Below, piece by piece: positions 55,349-64,000 of a stretch of 64,000 nt of DNA (position 1 is its first letter; each line of letters opens with the position of its first letter). Origin of the DNA: Bos javanicus (Eukaryota > Chordata > Mammalia > Artiodactyla > Bovidae). The stretch lies in the NCBI RefSeq assembly GCF_032452875.1, contig NC_083882.1, positions 60,093,614 to 60,157,613 of the forward strand. The letters run 5' to 3'. Position numbers and translations under genes: made by a program. The notes under the pieces were generated by a model, which saw only the letters and a program-made list of their open reading frames with translations, did not search any database and was not told the DNA's origin.

Positions 55349-56099
55349 CATTCTCTGGAATCTAGGAATTCCATTTGTGGAGATACTGTATGTAGTTCAA
55401 CTCTACCATGTCCAAGCTGTGACTGCTGGGGATAGTAGAATGGCATTCAGATCCATTCTCCTTCTAGGTCTCCTCTTGGGTGTCTAAGTCTGGAGAAGGA
55501 AAATCTGCCTTTCTAAGTTTCTCTTGTAATTATGGTTCTGGATGGGAATGAGTTTATACTAGTTATATATGCTTGCTTGAAATTTAGAACATGATGGTGA
55601 GACAGGGGCAATATTCTTCTCAGTTACAATCTAGAACCAGAATTAAAGAGATAGGAATCTTGGAAAGCAATTCTAGCAGCTAGGATCGCAGTTTGCTTCA
55701 TGAATGATGAGAGTCAATGGTGGAGGTGGCTCTGGACACCATCCATAGCTGACTATACTTGATGTCACACACAGTCCCACAGTGATTCCTGAACTCCTTC
55801 TCCTCCAGCATCTCTAACCATTTAACTGAAAACCCAATTCTCCATACAAAATCACTTTCAGCGGGAAATACCTACAGTTCTTTTTGTTCCTTGAATTGAA
55901 TTTTGATTGATAGACCATGTAATCTTCAGAAGGACCTGTGCCTTGATTTTCTTAGATGAGAGAAAGAGCAGGGAAAAATGTTAAGTAGATCATTTTTAGG
56001 GTCTATTCCAGCTTTAAAACTGCTGTGATCTTGATGGCCATTTCCATTCCCAAAAATGGACATCAATTTGATTTTGAGGTTTATCATTGTGCTAGGTAT
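55349..56099. other. No recognisable feature
   Basis: Unique sequence with no supported gene. Confidence 0.5.
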
Positions 56100-56562
56100 T
56101 TTCTGGTTTCCTTGCCAAATCCATGTCTCACCTATTTTTTACCTTGATTTGTGTCCCCAAACTCATGTTTATGGACTCCGTGTACAGGCTGTTTGTTGTC
56201 TGCCTGCAGGCTCAGCTCAGTGAGCTTGGTGAGGGGGAGAGAACCCAGGTTGAGCTGTTTGTTCTCTCAGCTCCCGCCCTTCTAGAGATTAAAGGTGGTC
56301 TTCGTGGATGTCCATGGTTCCTGTTGACAGTCCTCAACTCCAGTGATTTGTACCAGGCTCGGGAAACATTCATTACTCTTGATTATTTAGGCCTAGATAT
56401 AACACACGCTTCCTGTTGTAGCTAGGCTTGGGGTACTGCACAATTCCTTATTAATTTCTCTTAACCCTCCCCACACCTTAATAAATAGTCCTTTTATTAA
56501 ATCCTCCCCCATTGTTCACTTTAGTATAACATCTATGTTCTATGGAATTCTAACTAATACAA
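56100..56562 (+). repeat. Old interspersed repeat, family not assigned
   Basis: The end 'cccacaccttaataaatagt', 'ccttttattaaatcctcccc' to 'ggaattctaactaatacaa' resembles the terminus of a common old mammalian repeat with a polyadenylation-like signal. The 100-codon frame 56123-56425 inside it is probably fortuitous. Confidence 0.4.
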
Positions 56563-56763
56563 GTGAAAAAGTAAATGAATATCATGAATAAAAAAGCAAA
56601 ACAGAAAGAAAGGAAAACAATATCAGAGGGCTCCAAGCTAGGCCTTGAGAAATTCAGTCTTCAGCGTGTATTACCCTTCTTTATCCACATATACATCTAT
56701 CAAATTCCTGCTAAAAAAAATCGTTATATGCTGTAATAGATTAATATTCTTAGGTTATCCCTG

Positions 56764-57043
56764 TGTCACTGCTACTGATGCTAAGTTGCTTCAGTCGTGT
56801 CTGACTCTGTGCGACCCCATAGATGGCAGCCCACCAGGCTCCCCCGTCCCTGGGATTCTCCAGGCAAGAATACTGGAGTGGGTTGCCATTTCCTTCTCCA
56901 ATGCATGAAAGTGAAAAGTGAAAGGGAAGTCGCTCAGTGGTGTCCGACTCTCAGCGACCTCATGGACTGCAGCCTACCAGGCTCCTCCGTCCATGGGATT
57001 TTCCAGGCAAGAGTACTGGAGTTGGGTGCCATTGCCTTCTCTG
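56764..57043 (-). mobile_element. BOV-A2 dimeric SINE with TSD
   Basis: Two monomer complements with the GAAAGTGAAAAGTG linker (56905-56922). TSD 'atccctg' at 56757-56763 and 57044-57050. Confidence 0.95.
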
Positions 57044-57050
57044 ATCCCTG

Positions 57051-57385
57051 GTGTTCCAGGTCATCTATTTTTTCATGAAATATATTCTTATCCTTATATT
57101 TTATGCCATTATTTCACTGGAAAACCTGCTGTGATTTTGCAACATGAGGCTGGATCTTTTCTGTTCTCCTTCCTTACAATGATCACCTTGGCTTACCTTT
57201 CAAAATTCAACTCAAATTTTAAAGAATCTTAGGTTCTATCACTTTCTCAAGAATTATTATGAGCAGTATAATCTCTTTCTCAACTAGCTTCAATACATTT
57301 GGAACCAGAGTACATAGTATATTTGTATTATTGTATTATGTCACGTTATAGTTTAATTTATTTTTAGTTTTCTCTTCAATACTAT
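57051..57385. other. No recognisable feature
   Basis: AT-rich unique sequence. Confidence 0.5.
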
Positions 57386-57460
57386 TCAAAATTGTAGTTG
57401 ATATTTATTGAACACTTTTCACATATTATACTTTCTTTCATCACATTTAAATTTCACAGT
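57386..57460 (+). repeat. 75-bp direct repeat, copy 1
   Basis: Matches 59404-59479 with two substitutions and one extra A. Both contain 'gttgatatttattgaacact' and 'tttctttcatcacatttaaa'. Similarity stops abruptly at both edges. Confidence 0.92.
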
Positions 57461-57484
57461 AAGTCCATAAAGTAGTTACTAAAT

Positions 57485-57665
57485 CCCAATTCTATTTCTT
57501 GCTAGCTGTGTGATACATCTTAGCTAATTGATCAGTCTGTACCTCAATTTCCCCATTTAAAAAATAATAATTCCAATCACATAGATTGTTGTGAGGATAA
57601 AATGAATAAATAAATGGAAAACATTTAGAAAAGAACTTAGCACATTGTAAGTACTATAAAAATTT
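57485..57665 (+). repeat. MIR SINE
   Basis: The words 'tgctagctgtgtgatacatc', 'tacctcaatttccccattta', 'gattgttgtgaggataaaat' and 'gaacttagcacattgtaagt' follow MIR. Confidence 0.85.
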
Positions 57666-57674
57666 TAGATAGTA

Positions 57675-57790
57675 GTAGTAGCAGTATCACATTTTACAGA
57701 GGATAAAGTTAAGGTTTTAAAACTTGAATTTACCACAGGTAACTTGGCTACAAGCTGTAGAGCTAGAGTTAGACCCTGATGGAGGAGTTA
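57675..57790 (-). repeat. MIR SINE, opposite orientation
   Basis: The words 'atcacattttacagaggata', 'ccacaggtaacttggctaca' and 'gtagagctagagttagaccc' are the complement of MIR, head to head with the previous one. Confidence 0.75.
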
Positions 57791-58906
57791 GTGTAGAGAC
57801 TTGTTTTAGCTCCCATGCAATCCAGCTACTATATCGTGTCCACTTTGAGAACAGAGAATCTGTTGCTGTTCTTACTTAAGGGCCACACATAGTAAAATCT
57901 TTTAAGAAAGAATTTCCTAGAAAAGCTCATATCTACTGAAAAACTGTTTTTCTCATCATGTTGGAGAATAATATCATCCTTTCTATTTCACACTTTACCT
58001 TGAATGTGCCAGAAAGAGCAAGGTAAAATTTAATGTACAAAAATGGTTACATTTCCTCGGATATTGGTAAAATAATTCCCTTTCTTTCGATATAATTTGG
58101 ATAATATATTTTTATTTTATTAGGGAAACTGTATGCTTATACACCCTGCAAAATAAAGTTAAAAGCAGGTGAAGTAATACTTACCAATAATTGACTGATC
58201 ACCTTGATTCCACCAGGTTGCCTAACACAGTGTATTTTATGTAGCACACATACAACATTTACTGTTTAATTCAAATTAATATTTTAGTTTCTTGATGTAA
58301 TACAAATAACAGAAAAATTAGCAAATGCAGTTCATTAAAACTCAGCCAAACTTCTTGGATTTTCAAATGGGAAAATTCTCAGGAAGTTAAATGAACTTCC
58401 TGTATGAATGTGGAGTCTCAATTCACATTTTATCTAGTACCTCTTTTCAAATTTCCCTGCCAAAACTATTGTATTGTGCTACAATTATCCAGAGGTGCTA
58501 TTTTACACTTGAACTATTCTTTCAGAAGCTCTGCTTCCGATCTCTAATAAGGTTTCCACACGTAACTCCTACACCCCAGAGCTGCCTTCAAAGGTCATTT
58601 CTTCATCCCCTTCTTTACCGACATAATTGCACCCGCTAGGTGAACTGCAAAACAAGTCCCAGGCGCACAGGGTGAGTCAGTTGCTGTCACTGAAGCCGCT
58701 TTCCTGTTTATGATCTTTCTGAGCATTATGGGTTGAGAAGGTTCTGGGACCATTAGTAGCTTCTTTTTTTTTTTTTTTTTTGATAGCCAGAATTTTCCAT
58801 ACATTGGTTTTCAGTTTCCTATAACAGGAAGTTGAGACAGACTTGATATCAAAAAGAAGAGTTTGCAAGGAGCTCAAAGGAGAAAGAAAGAGAGACACCT
58901 AATGTT
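57791..58906. other. No gene recognised
   Basis: About 1.1 kb of unique sequence with a T run near 58764-58781. Small frames at 58391-58898 are not convincing. Confidence 0.5.
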
Positions 58907-58955
58907 TCCAAAATAGCACAATTTTGGAAATTAGCACAATGGAAATTAGCACAAT
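58907..58955. repeat. Short tandem repeat, ~15-bp unit, three copies
   Basis: 'ggaaattagcacaat' at 58926-58940 and 58941-58955 are identical. A diverged copy with 'aaaatagcacaat' precedes them. Confidence 0.9.
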
Positions 58956-59403
58956 CTTAAAAAAGAGGGAAATATGTCATGTTCATAAAATGGTTTAAAA
59001 GAGCTTGCAACTGATGGGTTCGTCTTTTGCTTGCATTTCCCTGTCATCCCTACCTTTCTTATAGTCTCTCAGGGGCTCTTTAGGTTGAAATTCACATTTC
59101 CTTATTGCCAGTTGCAATATCATAACAAACTCAAGTATATTTCTATGAACAAATAGATGTGCTTACTTTTTTCCCAGTTATCTCTGCAGTTAGAGGAAAA
59201 AGAGAAATATTTTCAAAATCCAATCCCATCATTGAAATATGATTTGATGATGTGACTCCCTTAAGAAGGTGTCCATTGTCCTAAAAATGAAGAATCATGT
59301 GAAAGACATAATCCTATAGCCAATGACTCCACCTGTTTTCAGTCAGCAATTACATTTCTAAGCATGCGAACTGTTTGTAGAGACTTGGAAAAAAATGAAG
59401 ATA
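58956..59403. other. No recognisable feature
   Basis: Unique sequence. Confidence 0.5.
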
Positions 59404-59479
59404 TCAAAAATTATAGTTGATATTTATTGAACACTTTTCACATATTATATTTTCTTTCATCACATTTAAATTTCACAGT
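59404..59479 (+). repeat. 75-bp direct repeat, copy 2
   Basis: About 97% identical by eye to 57386-57460, in the same orientation 2.0 kb downstream, with unrelated flanks. Confidence 0.92.
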
Positions 59480-59656
59480 CATCCTATTCATGGAATAGAC
59501 TCCTGTTTTTGTTTAAATCTTGGAAATATCTGGGAGTGAGTTATTAAAATATAAAGCAATATCTAGCATAACATTAAACACTGTGGTAATTCAGATGCTT
59601 TATTTTCCTATCATTCAACATAGTGCTTCCAATATTTTAAAAAATTCTTCTGGAGA

Positions 59657-59776
59657 GGGATTTTCATGGTGATCCAGTGGTTAAAACTTCATGCTTCCAG
59701 TGTAAGAGGTATGAATTAGACCCCTGGCCAGAGAAGTAAGATCCCACATGCCCTGGGCCATGGCAAAAACAAAAAA
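59657..59776 (+). mobile_element. CHR-type tRNA-derived SINE
   Basis: The words 'ggattttcatggtgatccag', 'agacccctggccagagaagt' and 'agatcccacatgccctgggc' end in an A-rich tail. Flanks 'aaattcttctggaga' and 'aaattccccctggaga' are a likely TSD. Confidence 0.85.
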
Positions 59777-59984
59777 AAAAATTCCCCCTGGAGAAAGGTT
59801 TCAGGTAAAATGACCATACAAAAGACTAAAGTATGCCAGATACTATGCTAAACTCCCCAGGAAACCCCCATGTCCCGCTCATCATTCCCCTGAGATACAT
59901 ATTCCTATTCTTATTTCACATGTGAAAAATAGACTCTGTGGCATTGGCTGTACAAAATCACACAGCTAAAGTTTAAAAAATTAG

Positions 59985-60185
59985 TGTGGTACCATGGTAA
60001 AGAATCCTCCTGCAATGCAGGAGATTCTAGTTCAGTCCCTGGGTTGGGAAGATCGCCTGAGGAAGGAAATGGCAAGCCACACCAGTATTCTCACCTGGGG
60101 AATTCCATGGAGAGAGGAGGCTGGTGGCTACAGTCCGCGGGGTGGCAAAGAGTCAGACATGACTGAGCAACTAACACTTTTAGTT
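59985..60185 (+). mobile_element. Bov-tA SINE, head eroded
   Basis: From 'ggtaaagaatcctcctgcaa' to 'actgagcaactaacactttt'. The first bases of the head are missing or diverged. Confidence 0.92.
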
Positions 60186-60217
60186 TCACACCTAACCTCA
60201 GATAACTCTGATTCTAA

Positions 60218-60610
60218 GTTCAGTTCAGTTCAGTCGCTCAGTCATGTTTGACTCTGCGACCCCATGGACTGTAGCATGCCAGGCTTCCCTGTCCATCACC
60301 AACCCCTGGGGCTTTCTCAAATTCATGTCCATGGAGTTGGTGATGCCATCCAATCATCGAATCCTCTGCCGTCCCCCTCTCCTCCTGCCCTCAATCTTCC
60401 CCAGCACCGGGGTCCTCTCCAATGAGTCAGCTCTTCGCACCAAGTGGCCAAAGCACTGGAGCTTCAGCTTCAGCATCAGTCTCTCCAGTGAATATTCAGG
60501 ACTGGTTTCCTTCGGAATGTATTGGTTGGATCTCCTTGCAGTCCAAGGGACTCTCAAGAGTCTTCTCCAACACCACAGTTCAAAAGCATCAATTCTTTGG
60601 TGCTCAGCTT
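60218..60610 (-). mobile_element. BovB (RTE) LINE 3' end, 5'-truncated, with TSD
   Basis: Complement of the last ~390 bp of BovB, from the KAExxRIDAFELW segment (right end) to the terminal 'ttcagttcagttcagtcgct' (left end). The minus frame 60354-60557 encodes [11 protein letters not shown]. Perfect 11-bp TSD 'tctgattctaa' at 60207-60217 and 60611-60621. Confidence 0.95.
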
Positions 60611-60751
60611 TCTGATTCTAAACTTGAGCTTTTTCATCTATACCAGAGTTGCCTAACCCAAAACATTGTCTTCAGTAAAATATGATGTATCATTATAATA
60701 ATTATTATAATAATCTCATATAGTATTATATAGAATTGTGGCAATATAGTG

Positions 60752-61092
60752 AGAGTCTCTTGGACTGCAAGGAGATCCAACCAGTCCATTCTGAAGGAGA
60801 TCAGCCATGCAATTTCATTGGAAAGAATGATGCTGAAGCTGAAACTCCAGTACTTTGGCCACCTCATGCGAAGAGCTGACTCATTGGAAAAGACTCTGAT
60901 GCTGGGAGGGATTGGGGGCAGGAGGAGAAGGAGACAACAGAGGATGAGATGGCTGGATGGCATCACTGACTCAATGGACGTGAGTCTGAGTGAACTCCGG
61001 GAGTTGGTGATGGACAGGGAAGCCTGGCGTGCTGCGATTCATGGGGTCGCAGAGAGTCGGACACAACTGAGTGACTGAACTGAACTGAACTG
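60752..61092 (+). mobile_element. BovB (RTE) LINE 3' end, 5'-truncated
   Basis: From [12 protein letters not shown] (frame 60749-61078) to the terminal 'gaactgaactgaactgac'. 'atagtga' just before and just after is a short TSD candidate. It is inverted relative to the copy at 60218-60610, about 140 bp away. Confidence 0.93.
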
Positions 61093-61885
61093 ACTGATAG
61101 TGACTCTGAGTAGGGTTATGACTATGTGGGAGAATACTATGGGAGTGAATTCTAATTGGTATAAGAGGCCATCTCAGGCACTGTGAGGATGACTGCATAA
61201 GTAGTAGAGGATGACAAATACTTCAAAAGGTAGCAATGAATGTCAAGGCTGAGGCAGGAAGTGTAGAGCTGCCTAGCAGGAAGTCTGATTCAGGACAGAA
61301 AGTAGCATGAGGTCTTTCGGAACTCATCTGCATAGACAATACAGCACAGACAGTACCATTTTCAGGTCCTTTCCAGAAGCTGATGGTATGGTGGGTTTCT
61401 TGTTTAAAGGTTCCTTGTTACGATAAACTCAAGTTATAGGTCAGACGACCATAAGTCATGGGTTAGATGATCACAAACCAGCTTTTGAACTGCAATAATT
61501 TGGCTCCTTGATTGAGTCTTTGCAGGGGAACTCCATTCGTATTCCATTAGCTACTTTTTCTTCTTGTTCAGTTAGGTTTCCAAGCCCAGCCTCAAACCCA
61601 TTACAAAGAATCATTAGGTGATTTTTCATTTTTCTCTTCTCATCCATATTTTAAAAATGCAAATAAGGAAAATAGAGTTATTATTCATTTAAAACTAAGT
61701 ACAAATAGGGGCATATGGAGATGCCATTTGGGCAGAGATTCATTACTCATAATTCATTATAACTTTTTTCTCAGTTCAAACTTTGCTTCAACTATTTGGC
61801 TCCTGATTTAAACTTCTCTAAGAAGAATCATAGACAGTTCTCACCTGGTATATTTTAACAGTCATATAGCTGGTATTCCTACTCA
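61093..61885. other. No recognisable feature
   Basis: Unique sequence. Confidence 0.5.
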
Positions 61886-62098
61886 GGGCTTTCCTCATGG
61901 CTTAGTTGGTAAAGAATCCACTGCAATGCAGGAGACCCAGGTTCAAACCCTGGGTTGGGAAGATCCTCTGGAGAAGGAAATGGCAACCCACTACAGTATT
62001 CTTGCCTGGGAAATCCATGGACAGAGGCGACTGGCAGGCTACAGTCCATGGGGTCGCAAGAGTCAGACATAACTTAGTGACTAAACCACTACCACTGA
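61886..62098 (+). mobile_element. Bov-tA SINE
   Basis: Full head-body-tail, 'gggctttcctcatggcttag' to 'cttagtgactaaaccactac'. Confidence 0.94.
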
Positions 62099-63620
62099 GA
62101 GCCTCTACCCCAGTCAAGCCATTCACTATGCTACCTTACCTATGATCTTTCTACACTGGAAATATAACATCAATCCTATTTTTAAAAATTACTCAATGGA
62201 CATTGCACCATTATGGAATAAATTGCAAGTTTTTTAGTATCGCAGAAAAAACCTTTCATAACATGGACCCTTATTTTCTTTCCAAATCCATTGTCTTTCT
62301 CTTTATATTTTAGCAATACCAAATTATATGTGACTCTAAAAATAGCAGATTGTTTTATCCAGTGCAAGAATCTGCACTTATTATTACATTGATTTCTAAT
62401 GACTTCTTTTTCTTCTGTCCAACATATGGACCCTTTTGGATCAATCGTTCTTTTTGATGTACCCCATGTAGCTTCTGCATAGTTATCATTGTATTTATTA
62501 AAATGACTATAATCATTTGTTGCCCTTTGCCCTCATATTTTAGGCTGGTGGATTCGTTGGAGTCAATTCCATGGCTTATTTATCTCTGTTTCCCCAGGCC
62601 TATTCTTGAAACATGGAAGTAATGCAATTAAATTGGTTTTATTGCTTTGAATTTACTTGTATCCCTAGTAACATCGTTCCACAGGATCCTAGCCCACTTT
62701 GCAGATCATCAGGGTCATTGGGACACACATAGGGAGGTCAGGAACCTGCTTTAGGATAGTGATTAGACCTTAACTGATGGGGAGGAAGAGTCTTTTTAGA
62801 AGGACAATGAACTTCTATTAAGCTCAAAGATCTCCAAATTTGATAATTGGGCTATACATGTCTTGCATAATGTGCTAATTTGCATAGATAGAGTCAAGGA
62901 AATATATTTCAGAGCAATTTCTTATTTAGTACCCTAACTTAGTGTAACTGCTATACTGGCTAATACATGACACAAACATTACCACTCATCTCCTACAGAA
63001 AAGAGCACCATCTGAATCTATTGGATAATTCCTTATGAAGGGGATGATACTTACACTGTACAATTATACAATATATTTTAGATAAAATATAAGCAGAATT
63101 ATTTGGATTAAGAAACATAGCTTATATTAATTAAAATGTAACTCATAGTGAATTCTGGGATTTTTCTACAATCAAAAATCAGGATAACATCAAAAATTCA
63201 ATATGAATGCCCAAGTAGCATGTTCACACCTGATGAAAGCTGAGCCCAAGTATGTGTCTTTACTCTGATGGCAAGTAGTCCTGTTAGCACTCAGTCTAAG
63301 AAGTGGACACCTCTGTGTCCAGTCCGAGCTAGCGCTGTACTGAGGGAGACATGTCCAACTTTCCCAGGGAGAAGTCATGGCATGAAGTGATAAACTCACG
63401 TTCTTTGTGAATATTTGCTCTAAAAACAAAGGGCAGACCTGATCTGACCAGACAAACTTATTCCCCCCAAGTTTATGAGTAACTTCATACTCATATTCAT
63501 ACTTCCACAACTTCCCAGTGGAGGAAAGAATATAGTGGTAAAAGGAGACAAAGACTTGATTTAAAAGAAAATGATTCCTCAGAAGGTTGAAGTTTGGGGA
63601 AAATTACTTTTTATCATCAT
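62099..63620. other. No gene recognised
   Basis: About 1.5 kb of unique sequence. The 106-codon minus-strand frame 63190-63510 has no recognisable domain and no supporting signals. Confidence 0.5.
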
Positions 63621-63802
63621 GTGTGTTAGTCGCTCAATTGTGTCCAACTCTTTGCAACCTCATGAACTCTAGCCCACCACATTCCTCTGTCCATTGGATT
63701 TCCCAGGCAAGAATACTGGAGTGAGTTGCCATTCCCTTCTCCAGTGGATCCTCCCAACCCCACATTTGAACCTGAGTGTCCTGCATTGCAGGCAGACTAC
63801 TT
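63621..63802 (-). mobile_element. Bov-tA SINE, head partly lost
   Basis: Complement of tail and body, 'gttagtcgctcaattgtgtc' to 'cctgcattgcaggcagacta'. The last part of the head complement ('ctttaccactgagccacc') is absent. Confidence 0.92.
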
Positions 63803-64000
63803 TCAATCAGTAGTTCCTAAAGATTGCAGTGTTTTAAAATGCATAAAGAACTTGCTCATAGGTAATCTTACTTGAAATTGATATAACCTCATGTCCAGGC
63901 AGGGCAAGAATTTTTATATGCATTGTCTAAATAAGAAAACTGAGGAATTGTTATAAACATCCTCATGATTGGTAAGAACAAAAAAAAAATTTTATTTGAT

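Noticed and set aside
63190..63510. 106-codon minus-strand frame
   Set aside because: Nothing recognisable in the translation, no flanking splice signals of note, and no sign of a processed pseudogene such as a poly(A) tract or TSD.

Overview
The window is ordinary AT-rich nuclear DNA of a pecoran ruminant, most likely a bovid. This rests on the repeats: many Bov-tA and BOV-A2 SINEs, CHR-type tRNA-derived SINEs, eight pieces of the RTE-type LINE BovB, and artiodactyl L1 copies including one close to the cattle L1 consensus as I remember it. Species and chromosome cannot be fixed from sequence alone. I see no complete host protein-coding gene, tRNA, rRNA, CRISPR array or bacterial-style operon. 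Nearly all long open frames are LINE remnants or their antisense shadows. One 141-bp minus-strand segment (33854-33994) has the layout of a coding exon and is the only candidate host exon.

Layout. 0-10 kb: an old unassigned repeat, MIRs, a BovB 3' end, a CHR SINE, a plus-strand BovB with a 13-bp target-site duplication (TSD), an L1 3' UTR, a minus-strand BovB and several Bov-tA copies. 10-17 kb: mostly unique sequence, with one segment (10765-10985) that looks like a conserved non-coding element. 17-20 kb: a degenerate BovB, then a truncated L1 between two ~170-bp direct repeats, read here as a very long TSD, one copy of which was later split by a Bov-tA. 20-31 kb: L1, SINEs, a mariner-like miniature element, a solo LTR and a near-perfect 30-bp-arm hairpin. 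31-36 kb: old L1, a BOV-A2, a double-headed Bov-tA, the candidate exon, and a repeat-free stretch. 37.7-39.0 kb: the longest BovB copy, with TSD and a YADD reverse-transcriptase motif. 43.0-47.4 kb: a 4.4-kb L1 whose 5' half is inverted (twin priming), with TSD, junction microhomology and a possible 34-nt 3' transduction. 47-64 kb: more SINEs, a BovB with an inverted 5' piece, a 75-bp duplicated segment, and a head-to-head BovB pair.

How the parts relate: L1 and BovB supply retrotransposition machinery in trans to the SINEs. Bov-tA and BOV-A2 share their body or tail with BovB, and the TSDs documented here are the signature of target-primed reverse transcription. All LINE frames seen are broken, so nothing here looks able to move by itself. 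I found no unknown biological system. The most informative items are insertion-mechanism records (5' inversions, the long TSD, the possible transduction), the hairpin and the candidate exon. Family names come from memory of repeat consensus sequences, without a database search.
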